Source: Flavobacteriaceae bacterium (GTDB taxonomy: Bacteria > Bacteroidota > Bacteroidia > Flavobacteriales > Flavobacteriaceae). From it: 59,146 nucleotides of DNA. The notes beneath the pieces are model-generated. The model did not search any database, was not told the origin of the DNA, and saw nothing but the letters and a program-made list of their open reading frames with translations. The position numbers were made by a program, and so were the translations under genes. Shown one piece after another: positions 1 through 10,800 of this stretch (its first letter is position 1; each line of letters starts with the position of its first letter). Location: positions 1 through 59,146 of the forward strand of contig JAPOSZ010000022.1 in assembly GCA_026709415.1 (NCBI GenBank), written 5' to 3'.

Positions 1-1
1 T

Positions 2-712
2 GAAGCCATTGGGGATTGGGATGTCAGTCGAGTGACCACGATGTATCAAATGTTTTCACTAGCCTCTTCGTTTAATCAACCCATTGGGGATTGGGACACC
101 CGTGCGGTGACCAATATGGCTAGCCTGTTTCAGGAGGCTTCGGCGTTCAATCAGGATATTGGGGATTGGGACGTCAGCCGAGTGACCAATATGGGTAACC
201 TGTTTCAGGACGCTTCGGCGTTCAATCAGGATATTGGGGATTGGGATGTGAGTCGGGTGACCAATATGACTCAAATGCTTCGAAAAGCCACGGTCTTCAA
301 TCAAGCGATTGGGGATTGGGATGTGAGTCGAGTGACTCTAATGGATCAGATGTTTAACCAAGCTTCGGCGTTCAATCAGGATATTGGGGATTGGGATGTC
401 CGCCAAGTGACCACGATGTATCAAATGTTTCGAAGCGCTTCGGCCTTCAATCAGGATATTGGGGATTGGGATGTCCGCCAAGTGACCAGTATGGAAGCTA
501 TGTTTGAAAATGCCGGGGCCTTCAATCAGGATATTGGGGATTGGGATGTCCGCCAAGTGACCAGTATGGCGAGGATGTTCAGCTCTGCGTTACGTTTTAA
601 TCAAGACCTCAGTGACTGGGACGTGGATCAGGTCACCAGTTGTCTCTTTTTTGCTTGCGTTTTGGATGCCAATAGACAGCCTCGTTTCTCCAACTGCACG
701 GACGGTTGCTAG
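2..712 (+). CDS. BspA-like / DUF285 repeat surface protein, C-terminal part
   Basis: The reading frame is open from the left edge, so the start lies outside the window; only the last ~236 codons are seen. The protein is a run of about eight 25-residue repeats with the core FNQDIGDWDVxxVTxM followed by a short MF/LF-x-x-A-S-A segment. This is the DUF285 / BspA-type leucine-rich-like repeat found in surface proteins of Bacteroidota and mycoplasmas. The last repeat diverges (FNQDLSDWDVDQVTS) and the protein ends in a short Cys-containing tail (CLFFACVL..., NCTDGC). Such proteins are exported and often attach to surfaces or other cells, but nothing here shows the specific role. No sorting domain is visible at the C terminus, so anchoring is unclear. 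The repeats are almost identical at DNA level, implying recent duplication or gene conversion. Confidence 0.85.
   Translation, partial: EAIGDWDVSRVTTMYQMFSLASSFNQPIGDWDTRAVTNMASLFQEASAFNQDIGDWDVSRVTNMGNLFQDASAFNQDIGDWDVSRVTNMTQMLRKATVFNQAIGDWDVSRVTLMDQMFNQASAFNQDIGDWDVRQVTTMYQMFRSASAFNQDIGDWDVRQVTSMEAMFENAGAFNQDIGDWDVRQVTSMARMFSSALRFNQDLSDWDVDQVTSCLFFACVLDANRQPRFSNCTDGC
10..620 (+). repeat. Tandem 75-bp repeat array inside the BspA-like gene
   Basis: The 75-base unit encodes 25 residues and recurs about eight times. The segment ttcaatcaggatattgggga is copied exactly several times (for example around 148, 223, 373, 448 and 523). Near-identical in-frame units allow length change by slippage or recombination without breaking the frame. 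Confidence 0.9.
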
Positions 713-1112
713 GAAGCCATCCATCGGCAATAAAAGGAATGGAGTCGTTACAGCTTTTGGTTTTTGAGGATGGACATCACTTGCTTGAATCATGGTTTAC
801 CCACATTCCGAGCGCGAGCTCATGCCAATGTGTTTTCTGCATGAAGGGAATAGTCACTTCACTTTGTTTTCCAGGGATAAGAGATTGATACTACATGAAA
901 CACGATGATAATTTCCAGATGTCAAACAAGGAATATCAAGCTCAAATTGGTATTAGACCCAACCAGGACCTTTACGGGAATTAGGTTTCTCTTTACACTT
1001 TTTTAGCAGAAACCTGAAATTTTAATAGAGAACCAATTGATTATCCCTTTTGTCAAATACTTGAACCGCTCATTAAAAGTGTCAACGGACTCTTGTAAAC
1101 TTTCTTTGGTAC
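713..1112. other. Intergenic region, no gene recognised
   Basis: A 400-base gap between the convergent BspA-like gene and the last gene of the polysaccharide locus. Short open frames are present but none has a recognisable product. I see no clear hairpin followed by a T-run. Confidence 0.5.
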
Positions 1113-2510
1113 CTAGTATGGGCCTGGTTTATATTGAAACCCAAGTTTTTCCAAACCTTCTTGCACATTCTCGTTTGACATGAATAAATTCCATAGAAAA
1201 CCCGTTCGATAGTTTTCAATCATGATAATTTGTGGTCCCTGATCGATGGCTAAATAGGCGTCCGCTACCCAAAAATTATATTCTGGACTGAAAGCATCAT
1301 AAAAACCCGCCGGGCCTAAAAGTTGGTTTTTGTTTTTATAAAAGTAATGGAGTGCTTTTAACGATTCTTCTGGTGTATAGGGTATTGAACTAACTGCAGC
1401 CGTTGGTGAAATAATCCCTGTATCATTAGCTGGATGATGGGTTTTATATCCCATGGTGCCATCTACGTTTCGAGTGTAGCTAGAAGTTAATCCCCAACAA
1501 TCTTCACCATAATCTTCAAAATTTTTGGGGTTTTCAACACAGTAATTATAGTTTATTTTTGAATGATTTACATTCACATCCCAGTAGTTAACATGTTCAT
1601 CGAAAAGTCCATTTGGATTCAATCCAAGATAAGAATAATGAGCCCAAAAAAGAGGACCACCATATTTTTGTGCTCCGGAATGTCGCACTAAAAGAGGGTA
1701 ACCGTACTGATTGTTGGGATATTTAATACCTCCATTTGATGTCCAACCATTTTCATACACTTCTTTAGAAATGCCATAATCTGGTGAAGCTGCTGCTAGA
1801 ATATAGGTGATTAAAACCTCATTATACCCTTTTAATAAAAGGTCGATTTCAAATCCGAAATTAGGACTCCAATGCCAATAGAGCGCATTTTTATTTTGTG
1901 AGTACCAGTTCCATTCAACCGCTTTCCATAAATTATCTGCTTGTTGTGCTAGGGTCTTTTCATCTTCGTTTCCGCTTTTAAAGTACTCTTTGACACAAAT
2001 CAACCCTTGTGTGAAAAATGCCGTTTCAACCAAATCACCTCCATTATCCTTGGGGCTAAATGGAATTACTTTCCCACTGAGTCCATTCATCCAATGAGAC
2101 CAAGCACCATGAAATCGATCAGCATTTTCATAGAAATTCAATATCGTTTTAAGACGTTCTACGCCTTGTTTACGAGAGATGAACTGACGCTCTATCCCTA
2201 TCAATATCGCCATCAATCCAAAACCAGTACCCCCCGTTGTAACCACATGACTATCTTTATTAGGATTGTTGGGATGATATCTTTCACTAGAGGCTCCTGA
2301 TTTTTTTTCAGCAAAATCCCAGAAATATCTAAAGGTCTCTTTCTGTACCAATTCTAATAAATCATCATCACCAATCGTGGGTTCTTGATTTGGTTTATTT
2401 ATAATTTCATCTGGAAATTCAATTGGTTTATAAACATATCTATCACCATTCTCACATGAGAACAATAAAATGAAGAAAAGGACTAATAATTCAAATTTCT
2501 TTTTAATCAT
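1113..2510 (-). CDS. GH144-like glycoside hydrolase lipoprotein (glycoamylase-like domain)
   Basis: A 465-residue protein of the glycoamylase-like (PF10091) / GH144 type. Characterised GH144 members are endo- or exo-acting beta-1,2-glucanases with an (alpha/alpha)6 barrel. Visible family blocks are GTGFGLMAILIGIER, FHGAWSHW, the acidic DNGGDLVETAF segment likely to carry catalytic residues, GGPLFWAHYSYLGL and the C-terminal AIDQGP...MIENYRTG. An N-terminal hydrophobic stretch ends in a lipobox (LLFSC, Cys19), so it is probably lipidated. It overlaps the upstream paralogue by 8 bases and is the last gene of the locus. Beta-1,2-glucan or a related cell-surface glucan is the expected substrate, but the substrate is inferred from family only. 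Family confidence is high, substrate moderate. Confidence 0.85.
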   Translation of the reverse strand: MIKKKFELLVLFFILLFSCENGDRYVYKPIEFPDEIINKPNQEPTIGDDDLLELVQKETFRYFWDFAEKKSGASSERYHPNNPNKDSHVVTTGGTGFGLMAILIGIERQFISRKQGVERLKTILNFYENADRFHGAWSHWMNGLSGKVIPFSPKDNGGDLVETAFFTQGLICVKEYFKSGNEDEKTLAQQADNLWKAVEWNWYSQNKNALYWHWSPNFGFEIDLLLKGYNEVLITYILAAASPDYGISKEVYENGWTSNGGIKYPNNQYGYPLLVRHSGAQKYGGPLFWAHYSYLGLNPNGLFDEHVNYWDVNVNHSKINYNYCVENPKNFEDYGEDCWGLTSSYTRNVDGTMGYKTHHPANDTGIISPTAAVSSIPYTPEESLKALHYFYKNKNQLLGPAGFYDAFSPEYNFWVADAYLAIDQGPQIIMIENYRTGFLWNLFMSNENVQEGLEKLGFQYKPGPY

Positions 2511-3906
2511 CGATTAAGTGTGGACTTTGAAACCCTAAAATCTTCAAACCATGATGAACATCCTCATTTGACATAAACAATTCCCATAACAATCCACTCC
2601 TATAATTTTCGATCATAATAGGAATTGGACCTTGGTCGATGGCTAAATATCTTGGAAGGTACCAATCTTTTTCTAAACTAAAAGCATCGTATGGTCCGTA
2701 TCTTCCTATCAAACTATCCTGTTCTTTGTATAAAAACCTCAAGAATTGCATGCTTTCTCTGGGGGTATATGGAAAAGAAGATAATGCCGCGGTTGGAGAA
2801 ATCACCCCAATATCTTTATCTGGCTTATGAGCCGCATATCCGATGGGAGAATAGCTCGAAGTCAATCCCCAACAATAAATTCCATAACCCTCAAAATTTC
2901 CTGGGTTTGCCATCGCATGTTTGTAATTAATAAGTGTATGGTTTCTATTAAGATCCCAATAATTTCCATATTGATCAACGAGATTTCTAGGATCCAAGCC
3001 CAAATAGGAATAGTGGGCCCAAAAAAGTGGACCGACTGGAGAGTCATTATGTTCATAGTGATTCAAAACCGTCCTCAATCCATAATAAAGTGTATCCTCG
3101 CTAATAAGTCCATTTCTAGCCCATCCTTTTTCGTAAACATCTCTATCGATAGCATTCGTCGGTGAAGAAGCTGCTAATACATACATGATTAAAGCTTCAT
3201 TGTATCCCCCAACTGGAAAATTCATCTCCCAACCAAAACTAGGACTCCAATGCCAATACAATACATCGTTTCCGTTTTTAGTGTACCAGTTCCAGTCAAC
3301 CTCTTCCCAAAGTTTTTGAATTTTTTCCGTGAGTTTTTTTTCACGGGGAGTCCCATTAACAAAATACTGCTTTACGGTTAATAATCCTTGTATTAAAAAA
3401 GCTGTTTCTACCAGATCCCCTCCATTATCCTTGGCACTAAAAGGATGAACGGTTCCATTTGGATTCAGCCAATGTGGCCAAGCCCCATGAAAACGATCTG
3501 CTTTTTCTAAAAAACCAACCATTTTTTCATACCTATCTAATGCTTGTTCACGAGAAATAAAACCGCGTTCTATGCCAACCAAAATGGCCATCAAACCAAA
3601 GCCTGAACCCCCGATTGTAACGATGTTTTTATCATGCATCGGATAAATATTATCCAAATGAATACGTTCCGGAGCTAAACCCGAATTTTGCTCTGCCCCT
3701 TCCCAAAAATAATTGAAGGTTTGTAGTTGAATTAGATCTAAAAGTTCTTCATCCGTATATTCTGAATCCAATTTATTTGAGATTGTTAACCTATTTCTAA
3801 ATGGTTCATCTTTATTCCATGCCGTTAGAATAAATGTAAAAGCAAGTAAAAGAAATGCTATAACCCCTTTCATCGATAACATCAACTTAGTGATAAAATA
3901 AATCAC
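2503..3906 (-). CDS. GH144-like glycoside hydrolase, second copy
   Basis: Paralogue of the next gene downstream, 467 residues, with the same blocks: GGSGFGLMAILVGIERGFISR, FHGAWPHW, DNGGDLVETAF, GPLFWAHYSYLGL and AIDQGPIPIMIENYRSG. All look intact, so it should be active. The N terminus has a signal-like hydrophobic run, but the lipobox position reads LTAWNKDE where LTACNKDE would be expected: the codon is TGG instead of TGC/TGT. As written it cannot be lipidated at that site. Translation could begin at Met1, Met9 or Met12; all keep the hydrophobic stretch. Tandem GH144 paralogues may divide endo and exo cleavage of one glucan, or act on different sides of the outer membrane; that is inference. 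Confidence 0.83.
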   Translation of the reverse strand: MIYFITKLMLSMKGVIAFLLLAFTFILTAWNKDEPFRNRLTISNKLDSEYTDEELLDLIQLQTFNYFWEGAEQNSGLAPERIHLDNIYPMHDKNIVTIGGSGFGLMAILVGIERGFISREQALDRYEKMVGFLEKADRFHGAWPHWLNPNGTVHPFSAKDNGGDLVETAFLIQGLLTVKQYFVNGTPREKKLTEKIQKLWEEVDWNWYTKNGNDVLYWHWSPSFGWEMNFPVGGYNEALIMYVLAASSPTNAIDRDVYEKGWARNGLISEDTLYYGLRTVLNHYEHNDSPVGPLFWAHYSYLGLDPRNLVDQYGNYWDLNRNHTLINYKHAMANPGNFEGYGIYCWGLTSSYSPIGYAAHKPDKDIGVISPTAALSSFPYTPRESMQFLRFLYKEQDSLIGRYGPYDAFSLEKDWYLPRYLAIDQGPIPIMIENYRSGLLWELFMSNEDVHHGLKILGFQSPHLIDD

Positions 3907-3921
3907 CGTTCGTTGTGACTT

Positions 3922-6297
3922 TCAATGACTATTCATTATCTCTTGGATTTCCTCCTGAGAAAGTACCCGATCAAAGAGGTAAAGTTCATCGATAAAACTC
4001 AGATCAGATAAGTGGTTCCATCCAATAAAATTGGGGGCTCCTGAGGCTATAGACAAAATGGAACAATTTTCCCAACTGATTAACTGACCAGCCATATCTC
4101 CAGAGTTGTCAACAGGTTCTCCATTAAAATATATTTGGGTTGAAGTATCTGAAACTGTAAAAGCCACATGTAACCACTCCTCCTTTGTCACATCGATGAC
4201 GTGCCCATCGTTCCAAACATCTCCTCCATCTGTTCCAACATGTAATTTCATTCGTTGCTTTTCCGCATCGCCTTCTCTAAACAGTCTGAAACCAGTTGAA
4301 AGGTCATTGTTTGAACCATTCATGGGTGGACTAACAGTTAGAATGCCTGCTCTATCAGGATTTGAGCTTACTTTATACCAAAATAAACCACTGAACTGAC
4401 TGGTAAAAAGATTATCGATTGGAAAGGTTAAATACGAGTCTTCTTCACCCGCATAGGAATCCGAACCCCCTCTACTTTCACCCGCAAATTTTGGAGTCCC
4501 TACTACTGTAGGTTCTTTATTTGAATTGGCTTCCAAATAAGATTTATCAAATGACATGTATAACGTCGATTCATGATTTTTCGGAATAAATGTTCCTCCA
4601 GCGACCATCGCTACTTCTTCTGCAGAAAGTGCTTTATTGAAAAAACGCAACTCATCGATTGAACTATGATCAGATAAATGATCCCAATACGAAAATGTAG
4701 AACCCCCCGATCCTATTGTAATAATGTCACAACCAGTCCAATCAATTGGCGATGACATATCTGAAGATCGAACTTCACTTCCATTGAAATAAATCGTATT
4801 CCTGTTCTTAGCGATGGTAAAGGCAATATGGACCCACCCCTCTTGTGTCGCATCAATGACATCTCCATCATTCCAACTTTCACCAGCCCCTGTACCAACA
4901 TTGAGTTTGATGCGTTGTTCTTCGGCATTGCCTTCTCTAAATAATCTGAATCCTTGAAAACGGTTTTCTTCATCATCTCCGATGACGATAATCCCAGCTC
5001 GATCGGGTTCAGCATTAACTTTATACCAAAAAGACCCACTAAATTCACTTGAAAGTAGATCTTCAGCCGGGTAATTTAGATACGAATTCATGGCCCCCAA
5101 ATAAGATTGTCCTTGTTGACCTTCGGTATTATAATTTGGAGTTCCTACTGGACTAGCGGCTTTACTTCCAATCAGATCGATAAAAGAACCATCAAAGGGC
5201 ATGTAAAAAGACTCTCCATCATATTGGGGTGTATAAGGATTGAATTCATTCAACATGATTTGAATGTCATTTTGATCCAATGCTTTATCGAAAATTCTTA
5301 ATTCATCTATTTGACTATTGTCCGATTTATGGTTCCAATAATCAAAGGTGGGACCACCCGAACCTATAGTTAAAAATTCACAATTTGTCCAATCAATAGG
5401 AGCTGACAAATTAGCTGAGAGAATTTCGATGCCATCAAAATATATCGTACTCTTGGTTTCCGAGATGGATATGGTAATGTGAACCCATTTATCGTCGGAT
5501 ACATGAATGATCCCTCCATCATTCCAACTTTCACCTGTCCCTGTGCCCACATTGAGCTTGATGCGTTGTTGGTCTGTGTTACCTTCTCTAAACAATCTAA
5601 ATCCTTGAAACCGATCATCCGTATTATCCCCAACGACTAAAATCCCTGCTCTGTCTGGATTGGGTTCCACTTTGTACCAAAAAGCGGCACTGAACTCTGG
5701 GGTATTTAAACCCTCCAGTGGAAAATTCAAATATGAATCGGTTGCTCCTTTATATGCATTGGCTCCTAGAAAACCACCGCCCGCAAATCCTGGTGAGCCA
5801 ATTTTTTCAGCTTGTATGAAACTGAGTAAATCTAAGTAATCGACATCAAAAGGCATATAAAGCACCTCTCGATCAAACAAGGCTAAATAAGGTGGGGATT
5901 TTTGAAAATTCACTTCTCTAGTGGAGGTCTTTCCTTCCAAATCCGTGGCAGTTACTTTTAAAATGTGATTCCCATTTTTGAGATTTTCATAAATAAATTC
6001 TTTCAATACAATTCGGTAGTCTTTAAAAGAATCAAATGAAGCTATTTGGTTATCATCTAAATTCACCCTCACTTCTTTGACTTCAACATCATCAGTGACT
6101 TTTAAGTCAATGATTAGAGTGGTTTCCTTTTCAAAGACTTTAATTTCGGCCCCTTCTACTGGGGAATTGATAGTGATTTGTGGGGCTGTTTGATCTGCAT
6201 TAGGAGTAACTTCAGTTATGGGGTCTATCCCATAATCACATGTCATCAAAAGTAAAGCCGTGATTATACCCCATCCTATTTTATATAAATTTTTCAT
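3922..6297 (-). CDS. Lipoprotein with Ig-like domain and three LamG-like lectin domains
   Basis: 791 residues with lipobox LLLMTC (Cys20). Residues ~38-132 form a bacterial Ig-like domain (PxITINSPVEGAEI..., DLEGKTSTREV). Then follow three concanavalin A-like/LamG_3 units at roughly 140-345, 360-560 and 578-790. Each has the pattern YMPFD/YMSFD..., SGxFWYKV..PDRAGI, FRLFREGN, RIKLNVGT...WNDG, TIYFNG and a closing IDELRxFDKAL. No catalytic motif is visible. It lies directly behind the SusD-like gene (20-base gap), where polysaccharide loci usually carry a surface glycan-binding protein (SusE/F-like). I infer that it binds the glucan at the cell surface. The three repeats have diverged from one another, unlike the BspA repeats. 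Confidence 0.82.
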   Translation of the reverse strand: MKNLYKIGWGIITALLLMTCDYGIDPITEVTPNADQTAPQITINSPVEGAEIKVFEKETTLIIDLKVTDDVEVKEVRVNLDDNQIASFDSFKDYRIVLKEFIYENLKNGNHILKVTATDLEGKTSTREVNFQKSPPYLALFDREVLYMPFDVDYLDLLSFIQAEKIGSPGFAGGGFLGANAYKGATDSYLNFPLEGLNTPEFSAAFWYKVEPNPDRAGILVVGDNTDDRFQGFRLFREGNTDQQRIKLNVGTGTGESWNDGGIIHVSDDKWVHITISISETKSTIYFDGIEILSANLSAPIDWTNCEFLTIGSGGPTFDYWNHKSDNSQIDELRIFDKALDQNDIQIMLNEFNPYTPQYDGESFYMPFDGSFIDLIGSKAASPVGTPNYNTEGQQGQSYLGAMNSYLNYPAEDLLSSEFSGSFWYKVNAEPDRAGIIVIGDDEENRFQGFRLFREGNAEEQRIKLNVGTGAGESWNDGDVIDATQEGWVHIAFTIAKNRNTIYFNGSEVRSSDMSSPIDWTGCDIITIGSGGSTFSYWDHLSDHSSIDELRFFNKALSAEEVAMVAGGTFIPKNHESTLYMSFDKSYLEANSNKEPTVVGTPKFAGESRGGSDSYAGEEDSYLTFPIDNLFTSQFSGLFWYKVSSNPDRAGILTVSPPMNGSNNDLSTGFRLFREGDAEKQRMKLHVGTDGGDVWNDGHVIDVTKEEWLHVAFTVSDTSTQIYFNGEPVDNSGDMAGQLISWENCSILSIASGAPNFIGWNHLSDLSFIDELYLFDRVLSQEEIQEIMNSH

Positions 6298-6317
6298 TAT
6301 TCTGATTTGAAAATTAT

Positions 6318-7862
6318 TTACCTCTCGCCGAGAATAGGAAATTGATCTACTTGTGCTTGAGGATATGGTAAATAAGCCTTATCCTCGGTGAAGGTTCTGC
6401 CATCATAGCTTAATTCAGAGTTTCTACCCAATCGAATCAGATCATAATAGCGTTTACCCCATTCCATACTCAATTCAGCATATTTTTCATTGAGTATCTC
6501 TTCGAGCGAAATATTTGTTAATAGAGGCATTTTAGCTCGTTCTCTCACCAAATTAACCGCCTGAAGTGCTGTTATACTTGAGCCCGATGCTCCTTGTTCA
6601 AGGGCTTCAGCATAAGTTAACAAAATTTCGGCGTATCGAATGATGTTAAAGTTTTTGTTGCTACCATAAGCTCGGCGACCCGGAATCAATTGGGTCGATG
6701 GGAGATAATGTTTTCCACTAGCAAAAAGAGCTCTCGCATAATCATTGATGACATCACCATCTCGAGTAGTGTTTGAAATAAAAGATGGTAATGAAACATA
6801 TTTAGGATCCGCTTGTATTTCGGCGATGCCTCGATTTGTAAACAGTACACTGGTTTCCAATCGAACGGTCTCACCACGATCTAACATGAATTTAATAAAC
6901 TTCATACTTGGTTCAAAAAATCCCCAACCACTGGAAGCACCATCGATTGCTGGGGTCCAGTTCTGCGGTCCATAAGGAGCATATAAATGTCCTTCACGAT
7001 CCCCTTCTCCCTGACCAAAATCAGAATATTGCATGTCAATAATACTTTCATCACTTAATTTACCAGGGGTTTTAAATAGTTGATAATAATCTGAGAATAA
7101 ACTAAACCTCCCTGAATCGATGATGATAGCACAAGCGTCTGCAACAGCTTGATAATTTCCTAATTCCTGATTGGCTAATGCTTTGATGGCCAAAGCTGTG
7201 TACAAGGTCACTCCGCCAGGTATATCGGTTCTCTCATTGGGATGCACGTCCAATAAATTGGGGATGGCTTCATCCATTTGATCCGATATATGTTGCATGA
7301 CTTCATGTTGACTTGGGACAGCTTCAAGTTGTTTTAGTTCTGCTGTATTTGAAGACGTTGGAATGAAAACATCTCCCCATACTTGAGATATATGAAAAAG
7401 CATCATGGCTCGAATCACTTGAGCCTCGGCTATGTATTGATTTCCAAGGGTTACCCCATTTTCTTCTGCTTGGTCTTGATAACGCTCTATCTGTTCTATT
7501 CCCGTGTGCGCTGAAATCACATCGACGTAGAGATTTTCCCATAAAGAGTTATACATCCAATAATCTTTATTGTAGTTGAAAATATCCGTTTCAGCAAAAT
7601 CTGGTTGATCCCCTAGACCACCAGCATTGACATCATCCCCTCGAACGGCTATTAGCAAAGGTTGCTCCCATCCTCTAGATTGAAAAGCTTCATAAACCCC
7701 GATAAGCGAGAGGATCATATCTTCGGTTTTTGTAAAATCTGTCCCCTCAGCAAAGTTGTTGTTCAATTCTAATTCATCAAGTTTCTCTGTACAACCACTA
7801 ACGATTAGAATCAAACCGAGATATAATATTTTAGTTATTGAAATACTTAAATTATTTTTCAT
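6318..7862 (-). CDS. SusD/RagB-like nutrient-binding outer-membrane lipoprotein
   Basis: 514 residues, the usual SusD length. Signal peptide with lipobox LILIVSGC (Cys24). The N-terminal part has the TPR-like pattern of the family (NQYIAEAQVIRAMMLFHISQVWGDVFI, close to the RA-x-x-x-F-x-L-x-x-x-YGDVPL signature). The C-terminal RagB/SusD domain includes FNIIRYAEILLTYAEALEQG, LQAVNLVRERA, ILNEKYAELSMEWGKRYYDLIRLGR. It would cap the SusC barrel and capture oligosaccharides. Ten bases separate it from the SusC gene, so the two are co-transcribed. Confidence 0.93.
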   Translation of the reverse strand: MKNNLSISITKILYLGLILIVSGCTEKLDELELNNNFAEGTDFTKTEDMILSLIGVYEAFQSRGWEQPLLIAVRGDDVNAGGLGDQPDFAETDIFNYNKDYWMYNSLWENLYVDVISAHTGIEQIERYQDQAEENGVTLGNQYIAEAQVIRAMMLFHISQVWGDVFIPTSSNTAELKQLEAVPSQHEVMQHISDQMDEAIPNLLDVHPNERTDIPGGVTLYTALAIKALANQELGNYQAVADACAIIIDSGRFSLFSDYYQLFKTPGKLSDESIIDMQYSDFGQGEGDREGHLYAPYGPQNWTPAIDGASSGWGFFEPSMKFIKFMLDRGETVRLETSVLFTNRGIAEIQADPKYVSLPSFISNTTRDGDVINDYARALFASGKHYLPSTQLIPGRRAYGSNKNFNIIRYAEILLTYAEALEQGASGSSITALQAVNLVRERAKMPLLTNISLEEILNEKYAELSMEWGKRYYDLIRLGRNSELSYDGRTFTEDKAYLPYPQAQVDQFPILGER

Positions 7863-7871
7863 AGTAATGGT

Positions 7872-10800
7872 CTATATTTTGATATTCACACCAAAAGTGT
7901 AGACGGCAGGTATGGGGTAGGTTTGATTATCAACTCCATCAGAAACTTCAGGATTAAACCCATTGTAGTTAAAAACGGTCAGTGGCTTTTCAGCCGAAGC
8001 GTATATTCTTATCGGCGGTATATTTTCTAAACCCCCTGCATTATTGAATGTATAGCCAATAGTTATGTTTTGAATTCTAAAAAAATCCCCGTCTTCTATA
8101 AACCAGGAATTCAATCTTTGATTCCATGATTTCCGAATACCAGCAGCGGATGGATAACGGTTTGTTGATCCTTCACTATGCCAACGGTTAACTGCAAAGT
8201 CCCGATCCCAGTTCGTGTCATTAGTGAAGATGACTTCCCCTCTTTTTCGGTTCAAAATTGAATTTCCAACTTGCCCCGTTAAACTGGCCGAAAAATCCCA
8301 TGACTCATAGTTGACGCCTAGATTCAAACCAAAAGTGACGTTGGGCAAAAAAGATCCTAAAACCGTTCTGTCATCATCGTTTATCGTACCGTCTCCATTG
8401 GCATCACGATATATAAAGTCTCCTGGTTCTAGTTCATTGGCTATTGCTACTGGATCCGCTTGAATTTGTGATTCATTTTGATAAACTCCAATGACTTCTC
8501 TTCCATAAAATGCAAATATGGGTTCACCGACGATTGAACGTTGTCTAAATTCAGCGGTACCGGCATCTAAAAATGATTGTCCACCTAAATCTAAAACTTC
8601 ATTATTGAGGGTTCCTACATTTCCACCAATCGCATAACTAAATTCTTGAGAAACCTGTTTTGAATAATCAAAGGCTGATTCAAATCCAGAGTTACGAATT
8701 TTACCGATGTTTTGCCTTGTTGCACCGGGAATCAATGGGCGCTCTACTGGAATTACGGCATCTTCGGTGTCTCTGACAAAGTAATCCAATTCTAATGAAA
8801 GGGCGTTATCAAACATTCTGGCCGATAACCCAATATTTATTTCTTCGGTCACTTCCCACTTTAGAGTTGTGAAGTCGCTGTTGGTTCTCAAACCACTGTA
8901 CGATATATCTCCTAAAGCTGTCGTAACTACCGTTGAAGTAATCGATCCTTCACTCGAAGGAACTCTATCATTGCCCAATTCTCCCCAACTTCCTCTCAAT
9001 TTCAAAAAGTTAATTTGATTGATTTCGGGGAAGAATAATTCTTCTGACAAAACCCAACCTATGCCAACTGTGGGGAAGTATCCCCATTTTTCCTGATATT
9101 TATTCGTTCCATCGGCTCTAAATGTTCCGTACAAGAGATATCGGTTGTCCAAATTGTATGAGATTCTACCGAAATATGAAAGACCATATTCACGAGCTCC
9201 ACCATCAAAAGTATTTGCCTCAACTATGGTCTGTGCTTGATCAATGAAATAGGCTTCTTCTCCAGAAAGAGGGAAATTCAACCCTCTTGCTTGAAGTAAG
9301 TCAACGGCTTCATCTCTGAAGGAAATGCCTCCCAAAACCGTAAGATTGTGATCTCCAAAAGAGTCGGTATAAGTTAAGGTAGTATCCCAAATTTGATTGG
9401 AAATTGAAATTTCTCTTTTTAATAGAGAGGCATCTTGTCTTTGAAAGTTATCACCAATAAAGAAAGGTAATCTGACCTCTCTTCGATTAGTTCCCTCAAA
9501 GTGATGATTGTACGCTGTTTTGAACATCAATTTTTCACGAATCAAATCTATTTCAGCATAAAAGTTGGCCAATGCATTTCTCGTTTTAGATTGGTTTTCA
9601 CTGAAATCCATCGTTGGAAAAGGATTTTGACCACCTCTGTATCCCAAACTCTGTGCATTGGCATAGTTTTTTGGAAACACATCTTGGTCGTCTAACAAAA
9701 GAGGATCCAAAACAGGCAAAAGTGGAACGGCATAATATGCCAAGCGCCAGGCGGAGTTCTCTGGATCGTATCTCGTAGCATTGCTAAAGACCATGCTTCC
9801 CCCAACTTTCAACCAATCATTGACTTGAAAATCCACTTTACTTCTCAAATTGAATCGCTCATACTCATTTTTCATTTTTAAGATTCCTTCTTGTCCAAAA
9901 TAGTTTGCGCTGATGGCATAAGTCGCTTGATGACTACCTCCAATCATACTTAAATTGTGGTTTTGAATCAGGGATCGCCTGAGAATCTGATGGTACCAAT
10001 CTGTATTCACATCTGGAACGCTTGGATTAACTCGGCTTCGACCGTATCGTTGCATAGCATTTAATATGAATTGTACGTCTGGATCGGATCCTGATTCCAA
10101 CGCTAACGTGGTAAATTGCTCTGAATTAGCCATTATCAATACATTCTGAGCCACTTGAAATCCAGTATAACCATTGTATGAAATTTGGGGTTTTTGATCA
10201 AGTCTTCCTGATTTTGTTTCAATAATAATTACCCCATTAGCAGCTCTTACTCCATAAATAGCGGCTGCTGAAGCATCTTTTAGTACTGAAATTGAAGTGA
10301 TATCGGAAGGGTTTAAAAAATCAACATCATCAAAGAAGGCTCCATCCACAACAAATAAAGGGGTCGAAGCTCCTAGATTATAAGAACCTACGCCTCTCAC
10401 TCTTACTGTAGGTGATTGTCCCGGACTTCCATTATTAACAATTTGCAATCCGGATACCCTCCCTTGTAAGGCTTGCATGGGTTGTCCGACTGGAGCCAAA
10501 CCTAGTTCTTCAGAATCGACTGTTGTAATGGCTGAGGTAAGATCTTTGATTTTTAATTCTCCATAACCAATGACCACTACCTCATCAAGGGTTTGAGTGT
10601 CATCTTGAAGTGACACATTAATGATAGTTTGACCGTTTATAAGCGTTTCTATCGGTAAGAAACCAACGTAACTAAAAATCAATGTTCCATTTCCAGGAAC
10701 TTCAATCATATCATAGTTCCCACTAATATCGGTTTGTACACCCGTGTTAGTGTTTTTAAGAACGACACTTGCTCCTGAAAGAGGATTTCCTTGACTATCT

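Noticed and set aside
59-556. Open frames antisense to the BspA-like repeats
   Set aside because: They mirror the 75-base repeat and arise only because the unit is a multiple of three.
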